From positions 1 to 34,744 of the forward strand of contig CALWQV010000023.1 in NCBI GenBank assembly GCA_944383785.1: a stretch of DNA of 34,744 bases, read 5' to 3'. Below are positions 23,518 to 31,004 of this stretch, one piece after another. This stretch comes from an uncultured Enterocloster sp. (GTDB taxonomy: Bacteria > Bacillota > Clostridia > Lachnospirales > Lachnospiraceae). The first letter of the stretch is position 1. Each line of letters starts with the position of its first letter. The position numbers were made by a program, and so were the translations under genes. The notes below the pieces were generated by a model, which was not told the DNA's origin, searched no databases, and worked only from the letters and a program-made list of their open reading frames with translations.

Positions 23518-24008
23518 GGGGTAATCAGCATCCTTTCATCCTGCACCGGATCGGAAATGATGGTGCCGTGGTCTTTATATTTCTTCAGTACAAAATGGGT
23601 GGCGGTACTTAAAACCGCTTCCATGGGAGCCAGCTTCTCGGATACGAACTGAGCCACCTGCCGCATGGTCTTGCCCTCAATAAACACGGTAAAGTCAAAG
23701 GAGCCGCTCATCAGGTAAACCGCGTTCACCTCGCTGTACTGGTAGATGCGCTCCGCGATCTTGTCAAAGCCCATGCCCCTCTGGGGGGTCACCTTCACCT
23801 CGATTAAGGCTACCACCTTTTCCTCGCTGGTATTGTCCCAGTTGATCAGGGTATGGTAGCCGCAGATAATATGCTCTTTCTCCATATCCGCGATCTCATT
23901 GGCCACCGCCGCCTCGCTCTCGCCCAGCAGAACCGCCAGGTCCTTTAAGTCGATGCGGCTGTTCTTCTCGATCACCGCAAGAATCCGTTCTCTCATAATA
24001 TTCTCCAT
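23514..24008 (-). CDS. Lrp/AsnC-family transcriptional regulator
   Basis: About 164 residues from the ATG at 24008. The N-terminal winged helix is RILAVIEKNSRIDLKDLAVLLGESEAAVANEIADMEKEHII. The C-terminal RAM/AsnC ligand-binding domain follows (VVALIEVKVTPQRGMGFDKIAERI; SEVNAVYLMSGSFDFTVFIEGK). Lrp/AsnC proteins form octamers or dimers controlled by amino acids. GTG at 24020 is also open, but the AAGGAGA site suits the ATG, about 11 bases downstream. It is coupled to the aminotransferase and probably regulates it; that pairing is common in Clostridia. Confidence 0.92.
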   Translation of the reverse strand: MENIMRERILAVIEKNSRIDLKDLAVLLGESEAAVANEIADMEKEHIICGYHTLINWDNTSEEKVVALIEVKVTPQRGMGFDKIAERIYQYSEVNAVYLMSGSFDFTVFIEGKTMRQVAQFVSEKLAPMEAVLSTATHFVLKKYKDHGTIISDPVQDERMLITP

Positions 24009-24028
24009 CTTGATTCGCACTCTCCTTT

Positions 24029-24565
24029 TTATTTCAGCTTTTCAATCTCATCCGGCTGGGGCCGTTCCAGGAAACCGGCCTCCTCGCTGCCGTGATACAT
24101 CCTTCTGGCCCACCCCGGCCTTACCGCTCCGATTACAGCCGCCGGTATGCCCAGGGCCCTAAGGCATCTCACTGCCTGGCCGCCGTTGTCCGCCGCCGCC
24201 ACCAGGGCATCTCCCGTCAGCAGGCGGTAGGGGTTTAAATGAAACAGCTCACAGATTTCCACTGTGACCTGCTTCATCGGAATCTTCTTTAAGTCAAATT
24301 CGATGCCGCCCTTTTGGGGGCCGGATAAATTCCAGAGGGCAGCCAGAACGCCGCCCTCTCCTACTGGTTCCCAATCGCTGATGGCATCTCCCAGCCCCTT
24401 TAGAATCCGCTCCTGATCCCATCGGCAGTTTTCCTCTGCCTCAAGGGATTTCAGAAACATGGCCGGGAAATGCTCCTCCACCTGCTCTGGCCGCAGCCCG
24501 GCGATCCGCCGGGTTCCCTTAAAGCCTGCCAGCCCGGCCATGATCAAATCCTGTCCCGGCCTCAT
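24029..24565 (-). CDS. Stand-alone C-terminal domain of an AIR-synthase/HypE-like protein
   Basis: 178 residues that match only the C-terminal half of AIR-synthase-related proteins (ThiL/HypE/PurM-like). Recognised parts are an MRPGQDLIMAGLAGFKGTRRIA opening, the GEGGVLAALWNLS segment, ICELFHLNPYRLLTGDALVAAAD, and LRALGIPAAVIGAVRPG. The N-terminal ATP-binding domain with its Asp-rich loop is missing, so normal ATP-dependent chemistry is unlikely without a partner. The start overlaps the VanW stop as ATGA, and GGAGG lies seven bases upstream, which argues for a real, translated gene rather than a decayed one. Function unknown. Confidence 0.7.
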   Translation of the reverse strand: MRPGQDLIMAGLAGFKGTRRIAGLRPEQVEEHFPAMFLKSLEAEENCRWDQERILKGLGDAISDWEPVGEGGVLAALWNLSGPQKGGIEFDLKKIPMKQVTVEICELFHLNPYRLLTGDALVAAADNGGQAVRCLRALGIPAAVIGAVRPGWARRMYHGSEEAGFLERPQPDEIEKLK

Positions 24566-26175
24566 CCCAGAGCCTCCGAGAGAAGAAAATCGCAGGGCTG
24601 TGACGAGGCCACCGGCGCGGGAGCCGCCGTCTCAGGCACAGGAGCCGCCGCCTCAGGCGCGGGGGCCGCTGTCTCAGGCGCGGGAGTCGCCGTCTCAGGC
24701 GCGGGGGCCGCTGTCTCCGGTACAGGAGATGCCGTCACGCCTGGCCCGCCGTTTACGCCCTCTACCGGCTGGGGCTCCGTAGGCTGAACTGCCTCGCTGG
24801 GCGCGGGAGCCGTCTCCACCGGAGCCGCCACCGGCGTAGGACCTACCCGGTAAATGGCCTTGGAAGCATTATAGCTGTCCGTGTGAAGCAGGGTCCGCTC
24901 CATCTCCACCCCGTCTACCGTCACCACCTTCCACAACCTGGACCTTAAGCCTGTGTGGGAGGACTGAACCTTCACCCGCGCTCCGGGGGCCAGGCTGTTG
25001 TCCACAATCAGCTGAGGCTCGCCGGGACTGGTGCTGCCCAGGGTTTCGGAAATGTATTCCACCTGGCGGTTAGCCGGCCGCGTCTCCTTTCCGTAGATGG
25101 TAAAGGTCAACTTCTTATTCTCCGTATAGCCCTCCACATAAATGGGAGTGCTATAGTTGTTGGTAATCTTGATATCCTTGTAGGTTCCGGCAATGGCCGC
25201 ATCCATCGAAGGCTTCACGTAGGTCACAATCATGGAATGGTTCTGCCGCTGGGTAATCTCCAGCTCAGCCCGCAGGGCCGTATTGTAAAGGGTCGTGGCA
25301 ATCTGGCACACGCCTCCGCCGATGCTGTCCACCACCTGTCCATTCTCATAGGCCGCCGCCGACTTGTAGCCGTTCTCCCTGGTAAAGGGCTGAAGGCACT
25401 CGTAGCCGGAAAGGGTCTGCCCCGGCATCACCACGCGGCCGTTGATCTTGGCGGCCCCCACCGCCAGATTGGTGGAGCGGGCCGAGCCGCTGCTGGAAAA
25501 ATCCGTGGTAAAGGTGCCAAGCACATCCTGGATGGTCTCCAGATCCTCCGTGCGCACCGCCGGCTCCTGAACGGCCACCACCGCTTCCACGCGGACCGGC
25601 TCTTTTAAGCCTTCCGCTGTCAGGGCTTCATTTAAGGCCGTCTCCGTGGCTCCGATGTCTACGATCCGGCCCGTCACCGAGGGGGTGACGGTAAACTGGC
25701 CGTTCTCCCGGACAATGGAGGCGTCCTGGGCCGGAACAGACAGCTGGCCGCAGCGGTCGTTTACAAAAGCGGTCACCAGGTTCTCGTCCACCTGGGTCCG
25801 GATCTCAAGCTGGGCCGGAGCCTGCTTTAGATCCGCCTGGGCCATATACTGCTGTACCAGGCTGCCATACTCATAGCGGTCCATGGCCTCTTTAACCGCC
25901 TCCTGATTCGCCCAGTGAAATCCCAGCTCCTCCGGCGTCGTCTCAATCTCCGTACCGTCCACATCCAGGATCACGGTCTGGCCGGACATCTCCTCCACAT
26001 AGGACTCAACCGCTTCCTTCGCCTCTTCCTCTGTCATGCCGCCCAGGCTCTGCTCCCCGGCGTACAGCCCTTCCGGCAGCGCGCCGGCCCAGGACACCAC
26101 AGGCGGCATCGCCGCCAGCAGCCACATACCCGCGGCCCCGGCGGCCATCCTCTTGATCCAAACGACTTTTTTCAT
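24562..26175 (-). CDS. VanW-family secreted protein with Pro/Ala/Glu repeat tail
   Basis: 537 residues. A signal-like N terminus (KRMAAGAAGMWLLAAMPPVVSWAGA) is followed by peptidoglycan-binding-like YoaR domain repeats (residues about 40-235) and the VanW domain (about 240-370: LAVGAAKINGRVVMPGQTLSG; SIGGGVCQIATTLYNTALRAELEITQRQNHS). A G5-like segment lies near 385-440. The tail (about 445-525) contains tandem 7-residue ETAAPAP units. VanW proteins are linked to the cell wall, but their reaction is unknown. The ATG at 26175 has AGAGGAG five bases upstream and follows the 33-residue gene by 19 bases. Confidence 0.9.
   Translation of the reverse strand: MKKVVWIKRMAAGAAGMWLLAAMPPVVSWAGALPEGLYAGEQSLGGMTEEEAKEAVESYVEEMSGQTVILDVDGTEIETTPEELGFHWANQEAVKEAMDRYEYGSLVQQYMAQADLKQAPAQLEIRTQVDENLVTAFVNDRCGQLSVPAQDASIVRENGQFTVTPSVTGRIVDIGATETALNEALTAEGLKEPVRVEAVVAVQEPAVRTEDLETIQDVLGTFTTDFSSSGSARSTNLAVGAAKINGRVVMPGQTLSGYECLQPFTRENGYKSAAAYENGQVVDSIGGGVCQIATTLYNTALRAELEITQRQNHSMIVTYVKPSMDAAIAGTYKDIKITNNYSTPIYVEGYTENKKLTFTIYGKETRPANRQVEYISETLGSTSPGEPQLIVDNSLAPGARVKVQSSHTGLRSRLWKVVTVDGVEMERTLLHTDSYNASKAIYRVGPTPVAAPVETAPAPSEAVQPTEPQPVEGVNGGPGVTASPVPETAAPAPETATPAPETAAPAPEAAAPVPETAAPAPVASSQPCDFLLSEALG
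24614..24739 (-). repeat. Six tandem 21-bp coding repeats in the VanW tail
   Basis: Direct 21-bp units at 24614, 24635, 24656, 24677, 24698 and 24719 encode variants of ETAAPAP (ETAAPAP, ETATPAP, EAAAPVP). Units differ by a few bases; the most diverged is the last on the plus strand (VTASPVP). Such arrays change copy number by slippage and produce a flexible wall-spanning stalk. Confidence 0.85.
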
Positions 26176-26194
26176 AAATACTCCTCTTGCCCGT

Positions 26195-26296
26195 TTAATA
26201 TCCCCTCACGCATAATACGATCGGCACAACCATGGATAAAACCAGAATCACGACGATCACCGTTGAAAGGATTTTGCGGAACTTCGGGTTCTTCAT
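26195..26296 (-). CDS. 33-residue single-span membrane microprotein
   Basis: MKNPKFRKILSTVIVVILVL begins the product, which continues SMVVPIVLCVRGY and stops at 26195-26197 (TAA). A basic N terminus precedes one hydrophobic helix of about 19 residues. The ATG at 26296 overlaps the stop of the exonuclease gene as ATGA (26293-26296), and GAAGGTG lies about five bases upstream, so translation is well supported. It precedes vanW by 19 bases. The shape recalls other very short membrane proteins of Firmicutes such as Prli42, but homology cannot be claimed. Function unknown. Confidence 0.75.
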   Translation of the reverse strand: MKNPKFRKILSTVIVVILVLSMVVPIVLCVRGY

Positions 26297-27021
26297 TCTT
26301 TCACCTTCTTTATCATTCTTCCATACTGTGAAATCATCTGATCAATCAGCCTGGAAGCCTCGCTGCGGCTTAAGGCGTCGATCTGCACAGTTACGTTTAT
26401 TCTATGATATTTTGCCAAATCGCGCAAGTAGTCTTTTTGCCTTTTTGTGGCGGGCTGCTGCCGCTTTATTTTAACCTCAAGGGGCTTTGGCTCAAACAGC
26501 TCCCGCTTTTCTTCCCCATGCTTTTGCAAAAGCTTCTGGTAAAGCAGGTGGGCGCTTAAGGCGTCCGCCTGGGCGCGATGGGCTTTCGTCTGCTCCACGC
26601 CGTAGAAAGCGCAGGCCGCGCATAAGCTCTTGGAGCCCGTCCGGGGCATAAAAGCCCTGCATAATCCCAGTGTATCCAGAGCCTGGCAGGAAAATTCCAG
26701 GCCGGCGTTTACAGCGGCCTGTTTTAAAAAGCTGTAGTCAAAAATGACATTGTGCCCCAGAATGGGAAGGCTCCCGCAAAAGGCGATCAGAGAGCCGATC
26801 ACCTCCCCAATTTTAGGGGCCTCCTTTACCATGGAATCGGTAATGCCCGTCAGCCTGGTAATCTCCCCCGTAATCTCCCGCTCCGGGTTTATCAATGTCA
26901 CAAAACGGTCCTGAATCTGTCCCTCCTCCACCCGGATGGCGGCAATCTCCAGAATCTTGTCTTCCCTGGGCAAAAGCCCGGTAGTCTCAATATCAAGGGC
27001 AATATAGGAATTTGGATTCAT
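26293..27021 (-). CDS. DEDDh 3'-5' exonuclease (DnaQ/PolC epsilon-like)
   Basis: 242 residues. The exonuclease domain (1-165) has Exo I ALDIETTGL (Asp10, Glu12), Exo II GHNVIFDYSFLKQ, and Exo III HRAQADALSAH with the DEDDh His and Asp. It removes nucleotides from 3' ends and is likely a repair or proofreading-type enzyme. The C-terminal 60 residues (TKRQKDYLRDLAKYHRINVTVQIDALSRSEASRLIDQMI) form a small helical module seen next to such exonucleases. Its ATG overlaps the radical SAM stop as ATGA (27018-27021) with AGGAGGAAGG upstream. It is coupled at its end to the microprotein. Confidence 0.9.
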   Translation of the reverse strand: MNPNSYIALDIETTGLLPREDKILEIAAIRVEEGQIQDRFVTLINPEREITGEITRLTGITDSMVKEAPKIGEVIGSLIAFCGSLPILGHNVIFDYSFLKQAAVNAGLEFSCQALDTLGLCRAFMPRTGSKSLCAACAFYGVEQTKAHRAQADALSAHLLYQKLLQKHGEEKRELFEPKPLEVKIKRQQPATKRQKDYLRDLAKYHRINVTVQIDALSRSEASRLIDQMISQYGRMIKKVKE

Positions 27022-28787
27022 CTGCCTTCCTCCTGTTTGATTCTCCCCAGCGGATAAACAGCCCCGTTGTAGCTGAGGGGATCTCTTGTACGATAATCAA
27101 AGAGCACAAAGCCTCCGCCCTGAACCGCCTCCATATGGAACAGCCTGGCTCTCTGCCGGGAATCCATCTGTCGGTATTCCTTTAAGACCTGAGGCTCTCC
27201 CTCCTGTTCCGCAAGGAGCGCTCCCGCCGCCTTTTTCAGCAGGGCCGGCTCCCTGGCAAAGGAGGGGCGGCTCTTGGCGTTTTCCCGAAGATAAAGGTCG
27301 ATCATCAAATCGTCCCGGTAATCCTCCAGCCTTTCCCTGGCGTCTTCCAGCCCGGACAGAAAACTCCACAGAATTTCATAGCGGGCCGTCCGGCTGTGGC
27401 TGACCTGATCCAGCCCCTTTTCCTCATAGAACCGGGCCAGAGCGGAAAACATCTCATAGGGGGAGGAAAATTCCCCTAACAGCCGCTTCAGCGTATGGGT
27501 GAACTGGCGGCTGTTGTAATAGACCTCCACCATCTCTTCCACCTGCTTTAGCTTTAAGAGCTGTCCGTGGGAAATCCAGGGCGTGGAAAGCACCTCGTAG
27601 GGCGGATTGGGAGAGCTGACGATTCCATATCCGGCGGCCTCGGCCGCCATAGGAGAGCCTTTCAGCACCTTTAAAAATCCCAGCTGCAGCTGATCCGGCT
27701 TCAGACTGTAAACCTGATTAAAGGAATTTTGAAAGCTGGCAAAGTCCTCATAGGGAAGACCGGCGATCAGATCCAGATGCTGGTGAATGTTATGGCTCCG
27801 GTTAATCCGCTCCGTCCGGCTGCGGATCTTCTCCAGATCCGTAACCCGGCGGATGGCCTTTAAAGTCTCCTGATTTGTACTCTGAACCCCGATCTCCAGC
27901 TGCGCCAGGCCCGGGCGCATGGCCTCCAAAAGAGAAAGCTCCTCCTCGTCCAGCAGATCCGCGGCGATCTCAAAATGAAAGTTGGTGATTCCCCGGTCCT
28001 TCTCCATGATGTGCTTCCAGATGGCCAACGCGCGGCTCTTCTTGCAGTTGAAGGTGCGGTCCACAAATTTCACCTGGGGCGTCCCCTGCTTAATCAGCCA
28101 GTCCAGCTCCTCAAACACCTTTTCCAGGGAGCGAAAGCGCAGGCCCTTCTCCACCGAGGACAGACAGTAGGCGCAGGAAAAGGGGCAGCCCCGGCTGCTT
28201 TCATAGTAGACAATCCGGTGTTCCATCTGCTCCTTGGGGATATGGGTATAATAGAAGGGAATCCGGTCCAGCTCCAAGAACTCTCTTTCCTGGGTTTCAC
28301 AGATCCGGCCCTCCTTTTCCCGAAAGGTCAGGCCGGGGATTTGAGCGAGAAGGGAATCCGGCAGTTCCGTAAATCTCCCCCCTCTGCGCTCCTGATCTTC
28401 ATAAGCCTTTAAAAGCTCCGTAAAGGTTTCCTCCCCTTCTCCCCGCATGATCCCCTTTACCTGGGGCAGCTCCCCCAAAAGCCTCCCGCAGTCAAAGGAT
28501 ACCTCCGGGCCGCCCAGCCAGATCGCCGTATCCGGCAGAATCAGGGCCAAATCGGCGATCAGGGCCCGTATCATGGAAATATTCCAGATATAGCAGGAGA
28601 AGCCCACCAGCTGGGGACTTCTCTGAAACAGATCCCGGAGCACATCCTCCCGCCTGTGGTTGATGGTGTACTCCCCGATCTCCACCTCCCCTCCGGCTCC
28701 CTGGGCCTGGGCGTATGCCCTCAGGCTGTACACTGCCGGGTTGGAGTGAATATATTTGGCGTTTACCGCCGCCAGCACCGCTTTCAA
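27018..28787 (-). CDS. B12-binding-domain radical SAM protein, DUF4080 type
   Basis: 589 residues. The N terminus is a cobalamin-binding-like domain (AAVNAKYIHSNPAVYSLRAYA; LVGFSCYIWNISMI; IWLGGPEVSFD). The radical SAM core has the iron-sulfur motif Cys201-x3-Cys205-x2-Cys208 in RGCPFSCAYC, plus QLEIGVQSTNQETLKAI. The C terminus matches DUF4080. The substrate is unknown. The start is a TTG at 28787 with GAGG about nine bases upstream; MKAVLAAVNAKYIHSNPAV is the conserved family N terminus, so this start is favoured. It overlaps the exonuclease by four bases and follows the deaminase by three. Confidence 0.92.
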   Translation of the reverse strand: MKAVLAAVNAKYIHSNPAVYSLRAYAQAQGAGGEVEIGEYTINHRREDVLRDLFQRSPQLVGFSCYIWNISMIRALIADLALILPDTAIWLGGPEVSFDCGRLLGELPQVKGIMRGEGEETFTELLKAYEDQERRGGRFTELPDSLLAQIPGLTFREKEGRICETQEREFLELDRIPFYYTHIPKEQMEHRIVYYESSRGCPFSCAYCLSSVEKGLRFRSLEKVFEELDWLIKQGTPQVKFVDRTFNCKKSRALAIWKHIMEKDRGITNFHFEIAADLLDEEELSLLEAMRPGLAQLEIGVQSTNQETLKAIRRVTDLEKIRSRTERINRSHNIHQHLDLIAGLPYEDFASFQNSFNQVYSLKPDQLQLGFLKVLKGSPMAAEAAGYGIVSSPNPPYEVLSTPWISHGQLLKLKQVEEMVEVYYNSRQFTHTLKRLLGEFSSPYEMFSALARFYEEKGLDQVSHSRTARYEILWSFLSGLEDARERLEDYRDDLMIDLYLRENAKSRPSFAREPALLKKAAGALLAEQEGEPQVLKEYRQMDSRQRARLFHMEAVQGGGFVLFDYRTRDPLSYNGAVYPLGRIKQEEGR

Positions 28788-28790
28788 CTT

Positions 28791-29285
28791 CTATACCTCG
28801 ATCCGCAGCACCCGGCCGGTGGGCTGGTACTGGTAATAGCGGACCCCCGCGGCGTTTAGCATCCGCTTGGAAGCCCGGACGCCGTCGGTGTGGGCGTACT
28901 TATCCTCTCCGTAGATAATGGTCTTAATCCCCGCCTGGATAATGGCCTTCGCGCACTCATTACAGGGAAAGAGGGTCACATAAAGCTTGCTTCCCTCCAG
29001 ACTGCCGCCCCTGTAATTCAGGATGGCGTTCAGCTCGCTGTGGGTGGTGTAAAGGTATTTCGCGTTGTAGGGATCGTCGTCCTGATGCTCCTTGCCCCAG
29101 GGAAATTCATCGTCCGAGCAGCCTTTGGGGAAACCGTTGTAGCCCATAGAGAGGATCTTGTTATCCTGGCTCACGATGCAGGCCCCCACCTGAGTGCTGG
29201 GATCCTTAGAACGCTTGGCCGCCAGCAGGGCCACTCCCATAAAATATTCATCCCATGTAATGTAATCTTCACGTTTTTCTGACAT
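28791..29285 (-). CDS. Deoxycytidylate (dCMP) deaminase family, ComEB-like
   Basis: A 164-residue zinc deaminase converting dCMP to dUMP. Zinc and catalytic residues are visible: His82-x-Glu84 in TTHSELNAIL and Cys108/Cys111 in FPCNECAK. The central DDEFPWGKEHQDDDPYNAKYLYT insert is typical of dCMP deaminases (phage T4, ComEB-like) rather than cytosine deaminases. It supplies dTMP precursors. The ATG at 29285 has GGAGGAAAACGC upstream. It is the first gene of the long run; its promoter is at 29378-29407 and the half-repeat lies in its leader. Confidence 0.92.
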   Translation of the reverse strand: MSEKREDYITWDEYFMGVALLAAKRSKDPSTQVGACIVSQDNKILSMGYNGFPKGCSDDEFPWGKEHQDDDPYNAKYLYTTHSELNAILNYRGGSLEGSKLYVTLFPCNECAKAIIQAGIKTIIYGEDKYAHTDGVRASKRMLNAAGVRYYQYQPTGRVLRIEV

Positions 29286-29356
29286 GCGTTTTCCTCCTAT
29301 CCTCCGTCAATCCGCACAGGGCAAGGCGCAAAAAAACCCGCCGGTACCGATTTGAA

Positions 29357-29372
29357 CGTCCTGAATTGCTAC
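29357..29372. repeat. Half-site related to the 156-bp element terminal repeat
   Basis: CGTCCTGAATTGCTAC matches the terminal repeat of the 156-bp element (CGTCCTGAATTGTTAC at 3105-3120) at 15 of 16 positions. Only one arm is present. It lies directly after the predicted transcript start of the deaminase operon, and with its flanks GAACG and CGTTC forms a small hairpin. Confidence 0.55.
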
Positions 29373-29377
29373 GTTCC

Positions 29378-29407
29378 ATCATAGCACATATGGCGAGGTT
29401 TGCACAA
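29378..29407 (-). promoter_or_regulatory. Promoter of the deaminase-to-trmL gene run
   Basis: Minus strand TTGTGC (29402-29407), 18 bases, then TATGAT (29378-29383) preceded by TGC, giving an extended -10. It points to the dCMP deaminase gene; the leader is about 85 bases and contains the CGTCCTGAATT-type half-repeat and a T7 run. Confidence 0.6.
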
Positions 29408-29412
29408 GATTT

Positions 29413-29775
29413 TTACGCTTTGGGAATATCCTTTGTGACGATTACATCCGCCTCCTGTCCCAGCAGACTATAAATCACCACCGTTCCGGCCTTTACCGGG
29501 GCTTGCAGACGGATTTTCTTAATCTCCTCCATAGCCTGAAAGATCATCTTTTTAGGAATCGGCGCGGTAAGCCGCACGCTGGCTAAGGGAAGGATTCCTC
29601 CTTCCACCAAGACGGAGGTGGCGATATTGCGCCTGGGATCCGTCAGCTCCTGGCGGACGTACGCCTCCCCTCTGGGGCAGGCGGCCCCGGTTATGGAAGC
29701 GATCGTCTCCCCGGAAAGCTCTGCCTGGATCTCACAGCCGTTGGGGCAAATAATGCAGGTAAATTCTCTTAACAT
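29413..29775 (-). CDS. DUF1667 small iron-sulfur-type partner of FAD oxidoreductase
   Basis: 120 residues. The N terminus has a Cys set, Cys7-x2-Cys10-x3-Cys14 and Cys33 (CIICPNGC and ACPRGEAY), likely for an iron-sulfur cluster. The rest matches DUF1667 (RRNIATSVLVEGGILPLASVRLTAPIPKKMIFQAM). It is always found with GlpA-like and FAD-dependent oxidoreductase genes and probably passes electrons. The true ATG is at 29775, overlapping the FAD gene stop by seven bases with GGAGGTGAAGG upstream; the open frame reaching 29913 is out of phase with any site. Confidence 0.9.
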   Translation of the reverse strand: MLREFTCIICPNGCEIQAELSGETIASITGAACPRGEAYVRQELTDPRRNIATSVLVEGGILPLASVRLTAPIPKKMIFQAMEEIKKIRLQAPVKAGTVVIYSLLGQEADVIVTKDIPKA

Positions 29776-31004
29776 TCCACCTTCACCTCCAAATCTCCTG
29801 TTTTCTCCAGATTCTCCGCCTTCACCGGAATCTGGATCATCTCTGCGGGGATTGCCTTTTTCATCTTCAAAACAGCCGCCTCCCGCTCTCCTTGGCGGAC
29901 TACAATCCGGCAATCCCTCACAGGCCGGCTTACCCGCAGGGAAAGCTTAAAATCCTGATCCCCGCTTATCCGCTGAGGAATGGCATGGTTTACCCCTTCT
30001 CCCGGCTTTACCGCCAGCGGGCAGAAAGGCAAGTATCCCTCCCTTACATAGCGGGCCGCTCCCTCTGCCAGATTCTCCGCCTCCAGCGACACGAAATCCA
30101 CCAGATCATGGACGTGAAGCACATTTCCCGCCGCGAAAATGCCCGGCACAGCAGTCTGGAAATACTGATCCACCACAGCGCCTCTGGTGTGGGCGTCCAG
30201 CTCCACCCCCGCATCGATCGAAAGCTCATTTTCCGGAATCAGGCCCACTGACAAGATCAATGTGTCGCAGGAATATTCCTTCTCCGTTCCCGGTATGGGC
30301 TTCATATGTTCATCCACCTGGGAAACCGTCACCCCGGTCAGGCGGGAATTTCCGTGGATCTCCGTCACCGTGTGGCTGAGGTAAAGGGGAATCCCGTAAT
30401 CCTTTAAACACTGCTCAATGTTTCTGGGAAGCCCGCTGGGATAGGGCTGGATCTCAAATACCGCCTGCACATGGGCACCTTCCAGTGTCAGGCGGCGGGC
30501 CATAATCATGCCGATATCCCCGGACCCCAGAATCACAACCTCCTTTGCCGGCATACGGTTGTAAAGGTTGATATACGCCTGGGCCACGCCGGCGGTAAAG
30601 ACTCCCGCAGGCCGTTCGCCGGGTATACTCAAGGCTCCCCTGGTGCGCTCTCTACAGCCCATGGTCAGAATCACCGCCTTTGCCTGAATCTGCTTTAAGC
30701 CGGAGGCTGAGGCCATGGTCACCACCCGGTCCGGGCTCACCTCCAGGACGGTGGTATCCGTCACATAAGGGATTTCCAGCTCCAGCACCTGGGCGATAAA
30801 ACGCCCGGCGTATTCCGGTCCGCTTAAGGTAGTTTTAAACCTTGTCAGACCAAAGCCGTCATGGATGCACTGACGCAGAATGCCGCCCAGCTGCTTTTCC
30901 CGCTCTACAATGAGGATATCGCGGATTCCCTTCTGATACAGCTTTACCGCCGCCGCCAGCCCTGCGGGGCCGCCCCCTACGATAATCACATCACGTTTTT
31001 CCAT
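29769..31004 (-). CDS. FAD/NAD-dependent oxidoreductase, second subunit of the GlpA-like module
   Basis: 411 residues. The N-terminal FAD-binding Rossmann motif is VIIVGGGPAGLAAAVKL; the redox region reads GGILRQCIHDGFGL. The NAD-binding site is VVILGSGDIGMIMARRL, and GIFAAGNVLHVHDLVD closes the fold. It acts between the FAD/BFD subunit and DUF1667, perhaps like GlpB. Its start overlaps the previous stop by one base (TAATG). Substrate not evident from the sequence. Confidence 0.9.
   Translation of the reverse strand: MEKRDVIIVGGGPAGLAAAVKLYQKGIRDILIVEREKQLGGILRQCIHDGFGLTRFKTTLSGPEYAGRFIAQVLELEIPYVTDTTVLEVSPDRVVTMASASGLKQIQAKAVILTMGCRERTRGALSIPGERPAGVFTAGVAQAYINLYNRMPAKEVVILGSGDIGMIMARRLTLEGAHVQAVFEIQPYPSGLPRNIEQCLKDYGIPLYLSHTVTEIHGNSRLTGVTVSQVDEHMKPIPGTEKEYSCDTLILSVGLIPENELSIDAGVELDAHTRGAVVDQYFQTAVPGIFAAGNVLHVHDLVDFVSLEAENLAEGAARYVREGYLPFCPLAVKPGEGVNHAIPQRISGDQDFKLSLRVSRPVRDCRIVVRQGEREAAVLKMKKAIPAEMIQIPVKAENLEKTGDLEVKVEC

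Noticed and set aside
24614-24739. Regularly spaced repeats that could suggest a CRISPR array
   Set aside because: Units are adjacent with no spacers and encode a 7-residue protein repeat.
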